This document shows, piece after piece, positions 1 to 4,544 of a stretch of 5,561 nucleotides of DNA. A program made the translations under genes and the position numbers. Source of the stretch: Bacillota bacterium (GTDB lineage: Bacteria > Bacillota > UBA4882 > UBA10575). Where the stretch lies: contig DOID01000106.1 in the NCBI GenBank assembly GCA_003511465.1, positions 28,863 through 34,423 of the forward strand, in the 5' to 3' direction. How positions within the stretch are numbered: the stretch's first letter is position 1; every line of letters starts with the position of its first letter. Below the pieces are notes generated by a model. That model did not search any database. It saw only the letters and a program-made list of their open reading frames with translations, and was not told the DNA's origin.

Positions 1-766
1 GGCGTCGACTATTCACATGGAAACAAGGGGTTGCCGTCTACCCCGTGATGACCGGAACATTGTGCTCAAAGCCGCCAAGAAACTATTGGCGTACGCGGGT
101 ATTAAGGCCGGTGTCCGGATTTGGCTGGATAAAAGAATACCCGTCGGGGCTGGTTTAGGAGGCGGCAGCGCTGATGCCGCCGCTACGTTGGTGGGTTTAA
201 ATCAACTATGGGGGCTAAATTTGCCCCGCGTTGAACTGGAAAAGATCGCGGTCACCCTAGGGGCGGACGTCCCTTTCTGCTTACGTGGAGGAACGGTCCT
301 CGCCACCGGGATCGGGGAGCAGCTAACTGATTTGCCGCCACTGCCTTCTCTCCCGGTTTTTCTGGCCAAGCCACCGTTTAAGGTTAGTACGGCGAAAATT
401 TACAATAACCTTGCTTTGGCGGCGGTTGAGCGTCATCCGAACGTGCAGTTGGTTGCTACTTTAATTAAGCAGGAAGGAATGGTGCCCCCTAAGTTCTTAG
501 GGAATCTCCTGGAAGAAGTGACGCTAAGGCTGTATCCCGAGCTAAAAGAAGCCATGGTTTGGTTTACCAACAGGGGTCTTCCGGTTCGGATGTCCGGGAG
601 CGGACCAACCCTATTTCTGCTGGATGTTAACGAACCCGAGCACCGCTGGGCTGAAGTGGAAGCTGAACTGAGAAACCGCTGCTGGTGGACCTATCATGGT
701 TCATTACAAGCATATAGCCTTGAAGTAAGCAAAGTAAATGATAACGGAAACCAGATTGAAGAGTAG
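1..766 (+). CDS. ispE: 4-diphosphocytidyl-2-C-methyl-D-erythritol kinase, 5'-truncated by window edge
   Basis: IspE phosphorylates the 2-hydroxyl of CDP-methylerythritol with ATP in the cytosolic non-mevalonate (MEP) isoprenoid pathway. The reading frame is open from base 2, so the ATG at 17 is internal. About 50 N-terminal residues are missing compared with the usual 280-290, including the first GHMP-kinase motif. Visible are the glycine-rich ATP loop PVGAGLGGGSADAAA (bases 140-184), the GADVPF segment holding the expected catalytic Asp (bases 266-268), the typical GGTVLATGIGE stretch, and the third GHMP motif MSGSGPT near base 590. The C-terminal tail (VNDNGNQIEE) is hydrophilic and probably unstructured. 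The gntR start lies 26 bp downstream with no terminator between, so the two are probably cotranscribed. Family assignment is very secure; any upstream promoter is outside the window. Confidence 0.96.
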   Translation, partial: ASTIHMETRGCRLPRDDRNIVLKAAKKLLAYAGIKAGVRIWLDKRIPVGAGLGGGSADAAATLVGLNQLWGLNLPRVELEKIAVTLGADVPFCLRGGTVLATGIGEQLTDLPPLPSLPVFLAKPPFKVSTAKIYNNLALAAVERHPNVQLVATLIKQEGMVPPKFLGNLLEEVTLRLYPELKEAMVWFTNRGLPVRMSGSGPTLFLLDVNEPEHRWAEVEAELRNRCWWTYHGSLQAYSLEVSKVNDNGNQIEE

Positions 767-792
767 AAAAGAAAAGAAAAGGGGGAAGGCTA
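766..792 (+). promoter_or_regulatory. Purine-only ribosome-loading region for the GntR gene
   Basis: The gap between ispE and the regulator is almost entirely purine on the coding strand. It contains three tandem GAAAA units (766-780), beginning in the last base of the ispE stop codon, followed by the Shine-Dalgarno core GGGGGAAGG (781-789), with ATG at 793. The SD spacing is short, about 3-6 nt depending on which bases pair. No operator palindrome or terminator hairpin is visible here. Confidence 0.6.
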
Positions 793-1512
793 ATGGAAAG
801 AGAACCTTTGGTTCCCATCAAACTGGATAGCTATAAACCCCTCCGGGAACTGGTGTTTGAAGCCATACGCGAAGCCATTCTAAAGGGACAATTAGCGCCG
901 GGGGAAAGATTGATGGAGATCCAGTTGGCGGAAGAGTTGGGGGTCAGCAGAACTCCGGTTCGAGAAGCCATCCGTAAACTGGAGCTCGAAGGATTGGTCT
1001 TGATGGTTCCGCGGAAGGGAGCTTACGTGGCCAGTTTCTCCATGAAAGATGTGGTTGAAGTCTTTGAGATCCGTGGTGCCCTTGAGGGGTTGTCGGCAGC
1101 GCTAGCCGCGGAGCGGATCACGGATCAAGAATTAGAGGAATTAGAACGACATTTGGTGAAGTCGTCGGAATTAATTAACCTTGCCGATTTGGAAGGAATG
1201 GTAGAGGTCGACACCGGTTTCCATCAAATATTATACCAAGCCAGTCGTAACCAACGCTTAGCGCAGATTATCAACAATTTAAGAGAGCAAATTCAAAGGT
1301 TTCGCCAGACCTCCCTTTCCTACCCAGGAAGAATGAGAATGGCCCTGAGTGAACACCGGGAGATCGTTGATGCAATTTCGGCCCGCGATCCGGAATTAGC
1401 CCGGAAATTAGCCCAAGACCACATTGAAAGCGCGGAGAACAGTATGATGCAAGTAATCCGGACGGAAAAACCTAAGGCCGACCGGGAGAATCCAACGAAT
1501 CAGGGTTCCTAG
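793..1512 (+). CDS. GntR-family transcriptional regulator, FadR subfamily (FCD domain)
   Basis: A 239-residue protein with an N-terminal winged helix-turn-helix (about residues 15-82) containing the GntR signature ELGVSRTPVREAIRKLELEG, and a C-terminal all-helical FCD ligand-binding domain (about 88-215). The metal/ligand residues typical of FCD proteins are present: D140 and H144 in VDTGFH, H188 in SEHRE, and H210 in QDHIES. Family members bind DNA as dimers and respond to small carboxylates or other metabolites; the ligand here cannot be told from sequence. ATG is chosen because GGGGGAAGG lies directly upstream. It sits where B. subtilis has purR, and its stop overlaps the SD of the next gene 11 bp on, suggesting a cotranscribed pair. 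The last ~20 residues (from about 222) are charged and probably disordered. Confidence 0.93.
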   Translation: MEREPLVPIKLDSYKPLRELVFEAIREAILKGQLAPGERLMEIQLAEELGVSRTPVREAIRKLELEGLVLMVPRKGAYVASFSMKDVVEVFEIRGALEGLSAALAAERITDQELEELERHLVKSSELINLADLEGMVEVDTGFHQILYQASRNQRLAQIINNLREQIQRFRQTSLSYPGRMRMALSEHREIVDAISARDPELARKLAQDHIESAENSMMQVIRTEKPKADRENPTNQGS

Positions 1513-1526
1513 GGAGGGATAAAGTG
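1511..1526 (+). promoter_or_regulatory. Shine-Dalgarno and GTG start of the nucleotidyltransferase gene
   Basis: AGGGAGGG (1511-1518) overlaps the TAG stop of the GntR gene (1510-1512) and precedes a GTG start at 1524. The strong SD and 5-nt spacing support GTG as the true start; the N-terminus MKAIVLGGG is right for a nucleotide-binding beta strand and loop. Confidence 0.8.
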
Positions 1527-2291
1527 AAAGCGATTGTGCTTGGTGGCGGGCGGAATACCGGCCCGTTGAAAAAAACGGAAGCATCCTCTTACGAAGCGGG
1601 GATTACCATCAATAACCGGCCGATGGTTGAATATATTATTGACGTTCTCGCCGCAATGGTAGAGGTGGAAACGGTGCTAGTGGTGATCCCACCTGGGGTG
1701 ATCGATCCTGAAAAATGGTCGAAAGTAAAAACGGTTCTCCCCGGCCAAAGAATGATGGATAGTCTAATCCAGGCCTTTGAGCATGTACAGCATGAGGACC
1801 ATGTGCTGGTAGTAGCCTCGGACGTTCCCTTGATCAAGCAAGAGGCACTCCGGGATTTTTTGGCCAGTTGTCAACGGAGACCGGCAGACGCCTACTACTC
1901 TTTTGTCCCGAAAACGGCAATTTTGGCGCGTTACCCAACGACGAAAAGAACATATGTCCGTCTCCAAGAAGGGACTGTGACCGGAGGAAATGTCTTTTTA
2001 ATCCGGCCCCAAGTCATTCTTAAGTATCGTGACCGGATCGAGCAAGCCTTTGCCCTCCGAAAACACCCCCTGCAGCTCAGTCGGTTACTGGGCTTCAAAT
2101 TCTTAATTAAATTGCTGGCCGGGCGGTTGGAAGTGGCCGAAATTGAGGCGCGGGTCGAAGAGATCTTGGGGATGAAAGGAGCGGGTGTCCTATCCTTGTA
2201 CCCGGAGATCGGGGTTGATGTGGATAAACCTAGCGATTTAGCTTTAGCCCGGGCTCTTTTAACAGAGGAAGAAAAACCACAGTCGATTTAA
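1524..2291 (+). CDS. MobA-like NTP transferase-domain protein, substrate unknown
   Basis: A 255-residue cytosolic protein with a GT-A/Rossmann-type nucleotidyltransferase fold. The N-terminal strand and loop MKAIVLGGGRN (1-11) matches the start of the family. NNRPMVEYIIDVL (30-42) is the conserved segment after the loop. VLVVASDVPLI (94-104) supplies the metal-binding Asp (D100) of the SDxPL motif, TGGNVFLI (153-160) resembles the conserved substrate-side GGN, and GVDVDKPSDL (230-239) is the C-terminal family motif. The loop differs from MobA/GlmU (GxGxRMxxxxPK): here it is GGGRNTGPLKK, without the R-M pair. Relatives include MobA, IspD and sugar-nucleotide pyrophosphorylases, but nothing here fixes the substrate. 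It is probably cotranscribed with ispE and gntR and lies just before spoVG. Assignment to the superfamily is firm; the reaction is open. Confidence 0.85.
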   Translation: MKAIVLGGGRNTGPLKKTEASSYEAGITINNRPMVEYIIDVLAAMVEVETVLVVIPPGVIDPEKWSKVKTVLPGQRMMDSLIQAFEHVQHEDHVLVVASDVPLIKQEALRDFLASCQRRPADAYYSFVPKTAILARYPTTKRTYVRLQEGTVTGGNVFLIRPQVILKYRDRIEQAFALRKHPLQLSRLLGFKFLIKLLAGRLEVAEIEARVEEILGMKGAGVLSLYPEIGVDVDKPSDLALARALLTEEEKPQSI

Positions 2292-2328
2292 GAAAATGTT
2301 CACCTTTTTTACCAAATGTTTAAGTTTG
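2292..2328 (+). promoter_or_regulatory. A+T-rich region with AAATGTT direct repeat upstream of spoVG
   Basis: This stretch is distinctly A+T-rich and carries AAATGTT twice (2294-2300 and 2314-2320), exactly 20 bp apart, about two helical turns, on either side of CACCTTTTTTACC. In B. subtilis the A+T-rich box upstream of the spoVG promoter is bound by AbrB. A similar regulator site is possible here by position, but no AbrB consensus can be asserted from sequence alone. Confidence 0.3.
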
Positions 2329-2357
2329 GCAGGAATTTATGAACTTTTGTCGAACAA
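2329..2357 (+). promoter_or_regulatory. Sigma-H-type promoter of spoVG
   Basis: The -35 element GCAGGAATT (2329-2337) matches the sigma-H consensus RnAGGAwWW at every position. After an 11-bp spacer, GTCGAACAA (2349-2357) matches the -10 consensus RnnGAATww except for C in place of T. The expected start point is near 2363-2366, giving a leader of about 30 nt before the spoVG ATG at 2395. In B. subtilis spoVG is a classic sigma-H gene, so position and function agree. The element match is seen directly; activity is inferred. Confidence 0.7.
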
Positions 2358-2394
2358 TTAAACGCTGAATTTATTTCCAAAAAGAGGTGACAAT

Positions 2395-2649
2395 ATGAAC
2401 ATCACAGATATACGACTTAAGAAGATCGACAATGGTAGTAAGATGAAAGCGATTGCTTCCATCACCTTCGATGATGCGTTTGTTGTACGTGAAATTAGGG
2501 TAATCGAGGGGCAAAACGGTTTATTTGTGGCCATGCCCAGCCGCAAGACACCGACTGGAGAGTTTAAAGACATTGCCCACCCGATTAATGCTGATGCCAG
2601 ACAATTGATTCAGAATGCAATCTTAGAAGAATACGGAAAAGCCGAATGA
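2395..2649 (+). CDS. spoVG: Septation/sporulation regulator SpoVG
   Basis: An 84-residue protein clearly of the SpoVG family. It opens with MNITDIRLKKI, continues with KMKAIASITFDDAFVVREIR (residues 17-36), and contains the hallmark NGLFVAMPSRKTPTGEFKDI (41-60) and HPINADAR (62-69). The first ~60 residues form the dimeric beta-rich core and the remainder a helix. It is shorter than the 97-residue B. subtilis protein, ending just after the helix and lacking that protein's acidic C-terminal tail. SpoVG affects asymmetric septation and, in several Firmicutes, acts as a nucleic-acid-binding regulator of many genes. ATG follows AGAGGTGA (2383-2390) at ideal spacing. Transcription is probably from the sigma-H-like promoter plus readthrough from upstream, since no terminator precedes it. 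None follows before the tRNA gene either. Confidence 0.97.
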   Translation: MNITDIRLKKIDNGSKMKAIASITFDDAFVVREIRVIEGQNGLFVAMPSRKTPTGEFKDIAHPINADARQLIQNAILEEYGKAE

Positions 2650-2670
2650 GAAAAAGGGAAGCTTTGCCTA

Positions 2671-2700
2671 TTGACAGCACCCGACACTATTTGTTATAAT
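2671..2700 (+). promoter_or_regulatory. Consensus sigma-A promoter of tRNA-Gln
   Basis: Perfect TTGACA (2671-2676) and perfect TATAAT (2695-2700) are separated by 18 bp. The expected start is about 2706-2708, only 6-8 nt before the mature tRNA 5' end at 2714, so the 5' leader removed by RNase P would be very short. Both hexamers being exact suggests strong constitutive expression, as usual for stable RNA genes. Confidence 0.88.
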
Positions 2701-2713
2701 AGTCTTTGCTTAT

Positions 2714-2788
2714 TGGGGCGTAGCCAAGCGGTAAGGCACGGGACTTTGACTCCCGCATGCGTTGGTTCGAATCCAGCCGCCCCAGCCA
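2714..2788 (+). tRNA. tRNA-Gln (anticodon TTG)
   Basis: A complete 75-nt cloverleaf. The acceptor stem TGGGGCG (2714-2720) pairs fully with CGCCCCA (2778-2784), followed by discriminator G (2785) and encoded CCA (2786-2788). The anticodon stem CGGGA/TCCCG (2739-2743 with 2751-2755) closes the 7-nt loop CTTTGAC with anticodon TTG at 2746-2748, reading CAA (and CAG by wobble). The T arm is GTTGG/CCAGC with loop TTCGAAT (one U-G pair). The weak U1-A72 pair and G73 are known glutamine identity features. In an organism lacking GlnRS it would be charged through Glu-tRNA-Gln by GatCAB; the window does not show which route is used. Confidence 0.97.
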
Positions 2789-2806
2789 TTTTATAAGATC
2801 CTGCTC

Positions 2807-2830
2807 AACTCTGCTGCGGCGGAGTTTTTT
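2807..2830 (+). terminator. Intrinsic terminator after tRNA-Gln
   Basis: AACTCTGC (2807-2814) pairs with GCGGAGTT (2819-2826): 8 bp with one T-G wobble, capped by a TGCG loop closed by C-G, which is the very stable UNCG tetraloop class. Counting from the last paired bases, six T residues run from 2825 to 2830. It would end transcripts from the tRNA promoter and any readthrough from spoVG, so glmU needs its own promoter or leaky termination. Confidence 0.85.
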
Positions 2831-2833
2831 ATC

Positions 2834-2860
2834 TTTAACTGCATAGAATTAGCTTATATT
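2834..2860 (+). promoter_or_regulatory. Possible glmU promoter (weak match)
   Basis: Between the terminator and the glmU Shine-Dalgarno only about 30 bp remain. TATATT (2855-2860) matches the sigma-A -10 hexamer at five of six positions, but the best upstream partner, TTTAAC (2834-2839), is poor and at 15 bp. TAGAAT (2844-2849) is another five-of-six -10 candidate, with its -35 region falling inside the terminator stem. A promoter is expected because of the upstream terminator, but the exact hexamers are uncertain. The SD AGGGGGAA (2862-2869) begins right after the TATATT, so a start from that -10 would give an almost leaderless or very short leader, favouring the upstream candidate. Confidence 0.3.
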
Positions 2861-2874
2861 TAGGGGGAAACAAC

Positions 2875-4452
2875 TTGTCTGCACTAAAAGTTCTAATTTT
2901 GGCCGCCGGGAAAGGAACAAGGATGAATTCAGAAAAGCCGAAAGTAATTTTCCCGCTTTGTGGCGTCCCGATGGTTCAATATGTGCTCTGGGAAGCAGTG
3001 AAGCTATCCCCGTTACAACCCTTGGTGGTTATCGGATACCAGGGAGAAGAGGTCGCCGCCGCCCTTGGCGATCAGGCGGAATATGTCTGGCAAAAAGAAC
3101 AGTTAGGAACCGGGGATGCAGTGAAGCAAGCTTGTACCAAGCTTACTAGTTTCACTGGCGATCTGCTGGTCCTTTACGGTGATACCCCCTTTATTAGCGC
3201 CCAAACCTTGCAAATGATGGTCGACATGCATCGCGCCCAAAGTGCGGCCGCTACTGTCCTGACGGCGGAGTTACAAGAGCCCACCGGGTACGGCCGGATC
3301 ATCCGGGACGAGGCTGGCTTACTTACAAGGATTGTAGAGGAGCGAGACGCCACTGCTGAGGAAAAAAGGGTGAGGGAGGTTAATACCGGGATTTACTGTT
3401 TTGCCCTCCCGGAATTACATGCGGTACTGGCTGAGCTTAAACCCCAAAACGCCCAGGGGGAATACTATTTAACCGACGTCATCGCTTTGCTGGCCGCGGC
3501 CGGGCGACCTTTGGCGACCGTAAAAAGCGACCATCCGGAAGAGATTATGGGACCCAATGACCGGAAGGCGTTGGCTCAGACGGAAGCCACCATGCGCCAG
3601 CGAATTTTGGCGCGGATCATGGACGCCGGGGTTACGGTGATTGATCCGGCGACTACGTATCTTGATCCCCGCGTGCAGATCGGGAAAGATACCACCCTCT
3701 ACCCGGGCGTTCTTTTAAGCGGGGAAACAGTGATTGGGGCGGACTGCCAGATTGGACCTTTTACCCAAATTTCCGCTTCTGTGGTCGGGGACGGATCCCG
3801 TGTTTACTTTAGTCATCTGAATGCAGCCAAGCTAGGACAGGGCGTGGAAGTTGGCCCTTATACTAATTTGCGCCCCGGAACCCAAATTGCGGATGACGCG
3901 AAGATCGGCGGTTTTGTCGAAATGAAAAATGTCACGGTCGGCGTGGAAAGTAAGGTTCCCCACCTAAGCTACATTGGAGATGCGACCATCGGTGCCGGAG
4001 TCAATGTTGGAGCTGGGACCATCACCTGTAATTTTGACGGTGCGCGGAAGTGGCCAACAATCATTGGGGAAGGGGCTTTCATTGGCAGTAATACTAATCT
4101 GGTTGCCCCGGTTACCGTTGGTGACCATGCTTTGGTTGGTGCTGGTTCAACCATTACCAGGGACGTCCCTGCTCATAGTATAACCGTAGCGCGGGCGTCT
4201 CAAACTACTAAAGTAGCAGCCCCCACCATCCAGGTCTCCGCGGACGGGACTGATCAGTACTACCGGGTAACCATTAGCTGTCCCACTCCCGATGTCTGTG
4301 TTTATTATTCCACCGACGGACAGGAGCCGACGGAAGCAGGCTCCGCTTACCAAGAACCGCTTCGTCTCAAAGCAGGGACGATCTTAAAAACGAAAGCTTT
4401 TAAAGAGGGGTGGCTGCCGAGTAAAACAGGGCACCGAAAAATCGGGGAATAG
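2875..4452 (+). CDS. glmU: Bifunctional GlmU (GlcNAc-1-P uridyltransferase / GlcN-1-P acetyltransferase) with extra C-terminal chitobiase-like domain
   Basis: GlmU acetylates glucosamine-1-phosphate with acetyl-CoA and then couples it to UTP, giving UDP-GlcNAc for peptidoglycan. The uridyltransferase domain (about 1-230) shows LAAGKGTRM (9-17), the PK pair (22-23), EQLGTGDAV (75-83), YGDTP with metal-binding D103, TGYGRI (137-142), NTGI (170-173) and GPNDR (226-230, where GVND/GIND is more usual). The left-handed beta-helix acetyltransferase domain (about 252-446) keeps the residues known from E. coli at identical numbers: R333, K351, H363, Y366, N377, A380, N386, S405, A423, R440. The protein is 525 residues against about 456 in the family. 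After K446 the usual short tail is replaced by a ~75-residue beta domain with YYSTDGQEPTEAGSAY (477-492) and KTKAFKEGWLPS (505-516), resembling CHB_HEX_C/Fn3-associated modules. The TTG start follows AGGGGGAA at good spacing; no signal peptide. Core function is certain; the extension's role is unknown. Confidence 0.97.
   Translation: MSALKVLILAAGKGTRMNSEKPKVIFPLCGVPMVQYVLWEAVKLSPLQPLVVIGYQGEEVAAALGDQAEYVWQKEQLGTGDAVKQACTKLTSFTGDLLVLYGDTPFISAQTLQMMVDMHRAQSAAATVLTAELQEPTGYGRIIRDEAGLLTRIVEERDATAEEKRVREVNTGIYCFALPELHAVLAELKPQNAQGEYYLTDVIALLAAAGRPLATVKSDHPEEIMGPNDRKALAQTEATMRQRILARIMDAGVTVIDPATTYLDPRVQIGKDTTLYPGVLLSGETVIGADCQIGPFTQISASVVGDGSRVYFSHLNAAKLGQGVEVGPYTNLRPGTQIADDAKIGGFVEMKNVTVGVESKVPHLSYIGDATIGAGVNVGAGTITCNFDGARKWPTIIGEGAFIGSNTNLVAPVTVGDHALVGAGSTITRDVPAHSITVARASQTTKVAAPTIQVSADGTDQYYRVTISCPTPDVCVYYSTDGQEPTEAGSAYQEPLRLKAGTILKTKAFKEGWLPSKTGHRKIGE
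4214..4449 (+). other. Chitobiase C-terminal/Fn3-associated-like domain fused to GlmU
   Basis: Residues 447-525 of GlmU follow the last beta-helix motifs. The pattern is APTIQVSADG, a YRVTISCP strand, VYYSTDGQEPTE, AYQEPLRL, GTILKTKAF, then KEGWLPS. This order (strand, YxTDGxxPT turn, Y-x-x-P-hydrophobic, T-I-x-x-x-A-F-K-x-G-W-x-x-S) is what is known for the immunoglobulin-like domain at the C-terminus of chitobiases and in many secreted glycan-active proteins. Here it is in frame on a cytosolic enzyme, with no linker longer than a few residues and no internal stop. C469 and C475 lie on neighbouring predicted strands. Domain class is assigned by pattern recognition, not by a profile search. 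Confidence 0.72.
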
Positions 4453-4473
4453 TTTGCTCCTAAGTGGATCTAA

Positions 4474-4482
4474 TGATATAAT
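4474..4482 (+). promoter_or_regulatory. Extended -10 promoter for rplY/ctc
   Basis: TGATATAAT (4474-4482) combines a perfect -10 hexamer (4477-4482) with the TG dinucleotide of an extended -10. The -35 region at 17 bp spacing (TTGCTC, 4454-4459) matches only three of six, as often seen when an extended -10 is present. It overlaps the end of glmU closely (stop at 4450-4452). The leader to the rplY ATG would be about 52 nt. It probably also serves pth downstream. Confidence 0.7.
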
Positions 4483-4527
4483 ATTTTAATGTTTATGGCT
4501 TTTAAAAGTGCGACATGATAGCAATAT

Positions 4528-4544
4528 GGAGGTAGATATTGATG
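4528..4544 (+). promoter_or_regulatory. rplY: Shine-Dalgarno deciding the rplY start
   Basis: GGAGGT (4528-4533) is 8 nt upstream of ATG at 4542 and only 5 nt upstream of the in-frame TTG at 4539. The ATG with standard spacing and the family-like N-terminus MSSVLNATIR is the better start. Confidence 0.82.

Noticed and set aside
17..19. ATG at 17 as the start of ispE
   Set aside because: The frame is open to the window edge, upstream codons (ASTIH) look coding, and the protein would lack the first GHMP motif; the gene is cut by the window.
161..181. Inverted repeat GGCGGCA/TGCCGCC in ispE as a regulatory hairpin
   Set aside because: No T run, 7-nt loop, and it lies in codons for the invariant GGGSADAA motif, which forces G+C-rich repeats of Gly and Ala codons.
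2364..2372. GCTGAATTT as a second sigma-H -10 element before spoVG
   Set aside because: It matches RnnGAATww fully, but there is no AGGA-type -35 at 11-12 bp upstream; the upstream pair with correct spacing explains the region better.
2843..2851. ATAGAATTA as a sigma-H -10 for glmU
   Set aside because: The matching -35 window falls in the terminator stem and T run (GGAGTTTTT) and does not fit RnAGGAwWW.
2831..2874. Riboswitch or amino-sugar sensing leader before glmU
   Set aside because: Only about 44 nt separate the terminator from the start codon; too short for a glmS-type ribozyme or any known riboswitch, and no paired structure is seen.
3969..4154. Antisense and alternate-frame ORFs over glmU (also 2958-3149, 3974-4183, 4147-4353) and over other genes (627-821, 1589-1837, 1764-1967, 2358-2573)
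   Set aside because: They lie inside strongly conserved genes, lack family-like sequence and credible ribosome-binding sites, and are explained as shadows of codon bias on the real frames.
4214..4449. GlmU extension as a separate downstream gene joined by a frameshift
   Set aside because: The frame is continuous from the acetyltransferase domain, no Shine-Dalgarno plus start codon precedes the domain, and base composition does not change.
4539..4541. TTG at 4539 as the rplY start
   Set aside because: Only 5 nt from the Shine-Dalgarno and immediately followed by an ATG at 8 nt, which is the better placed and better codon.
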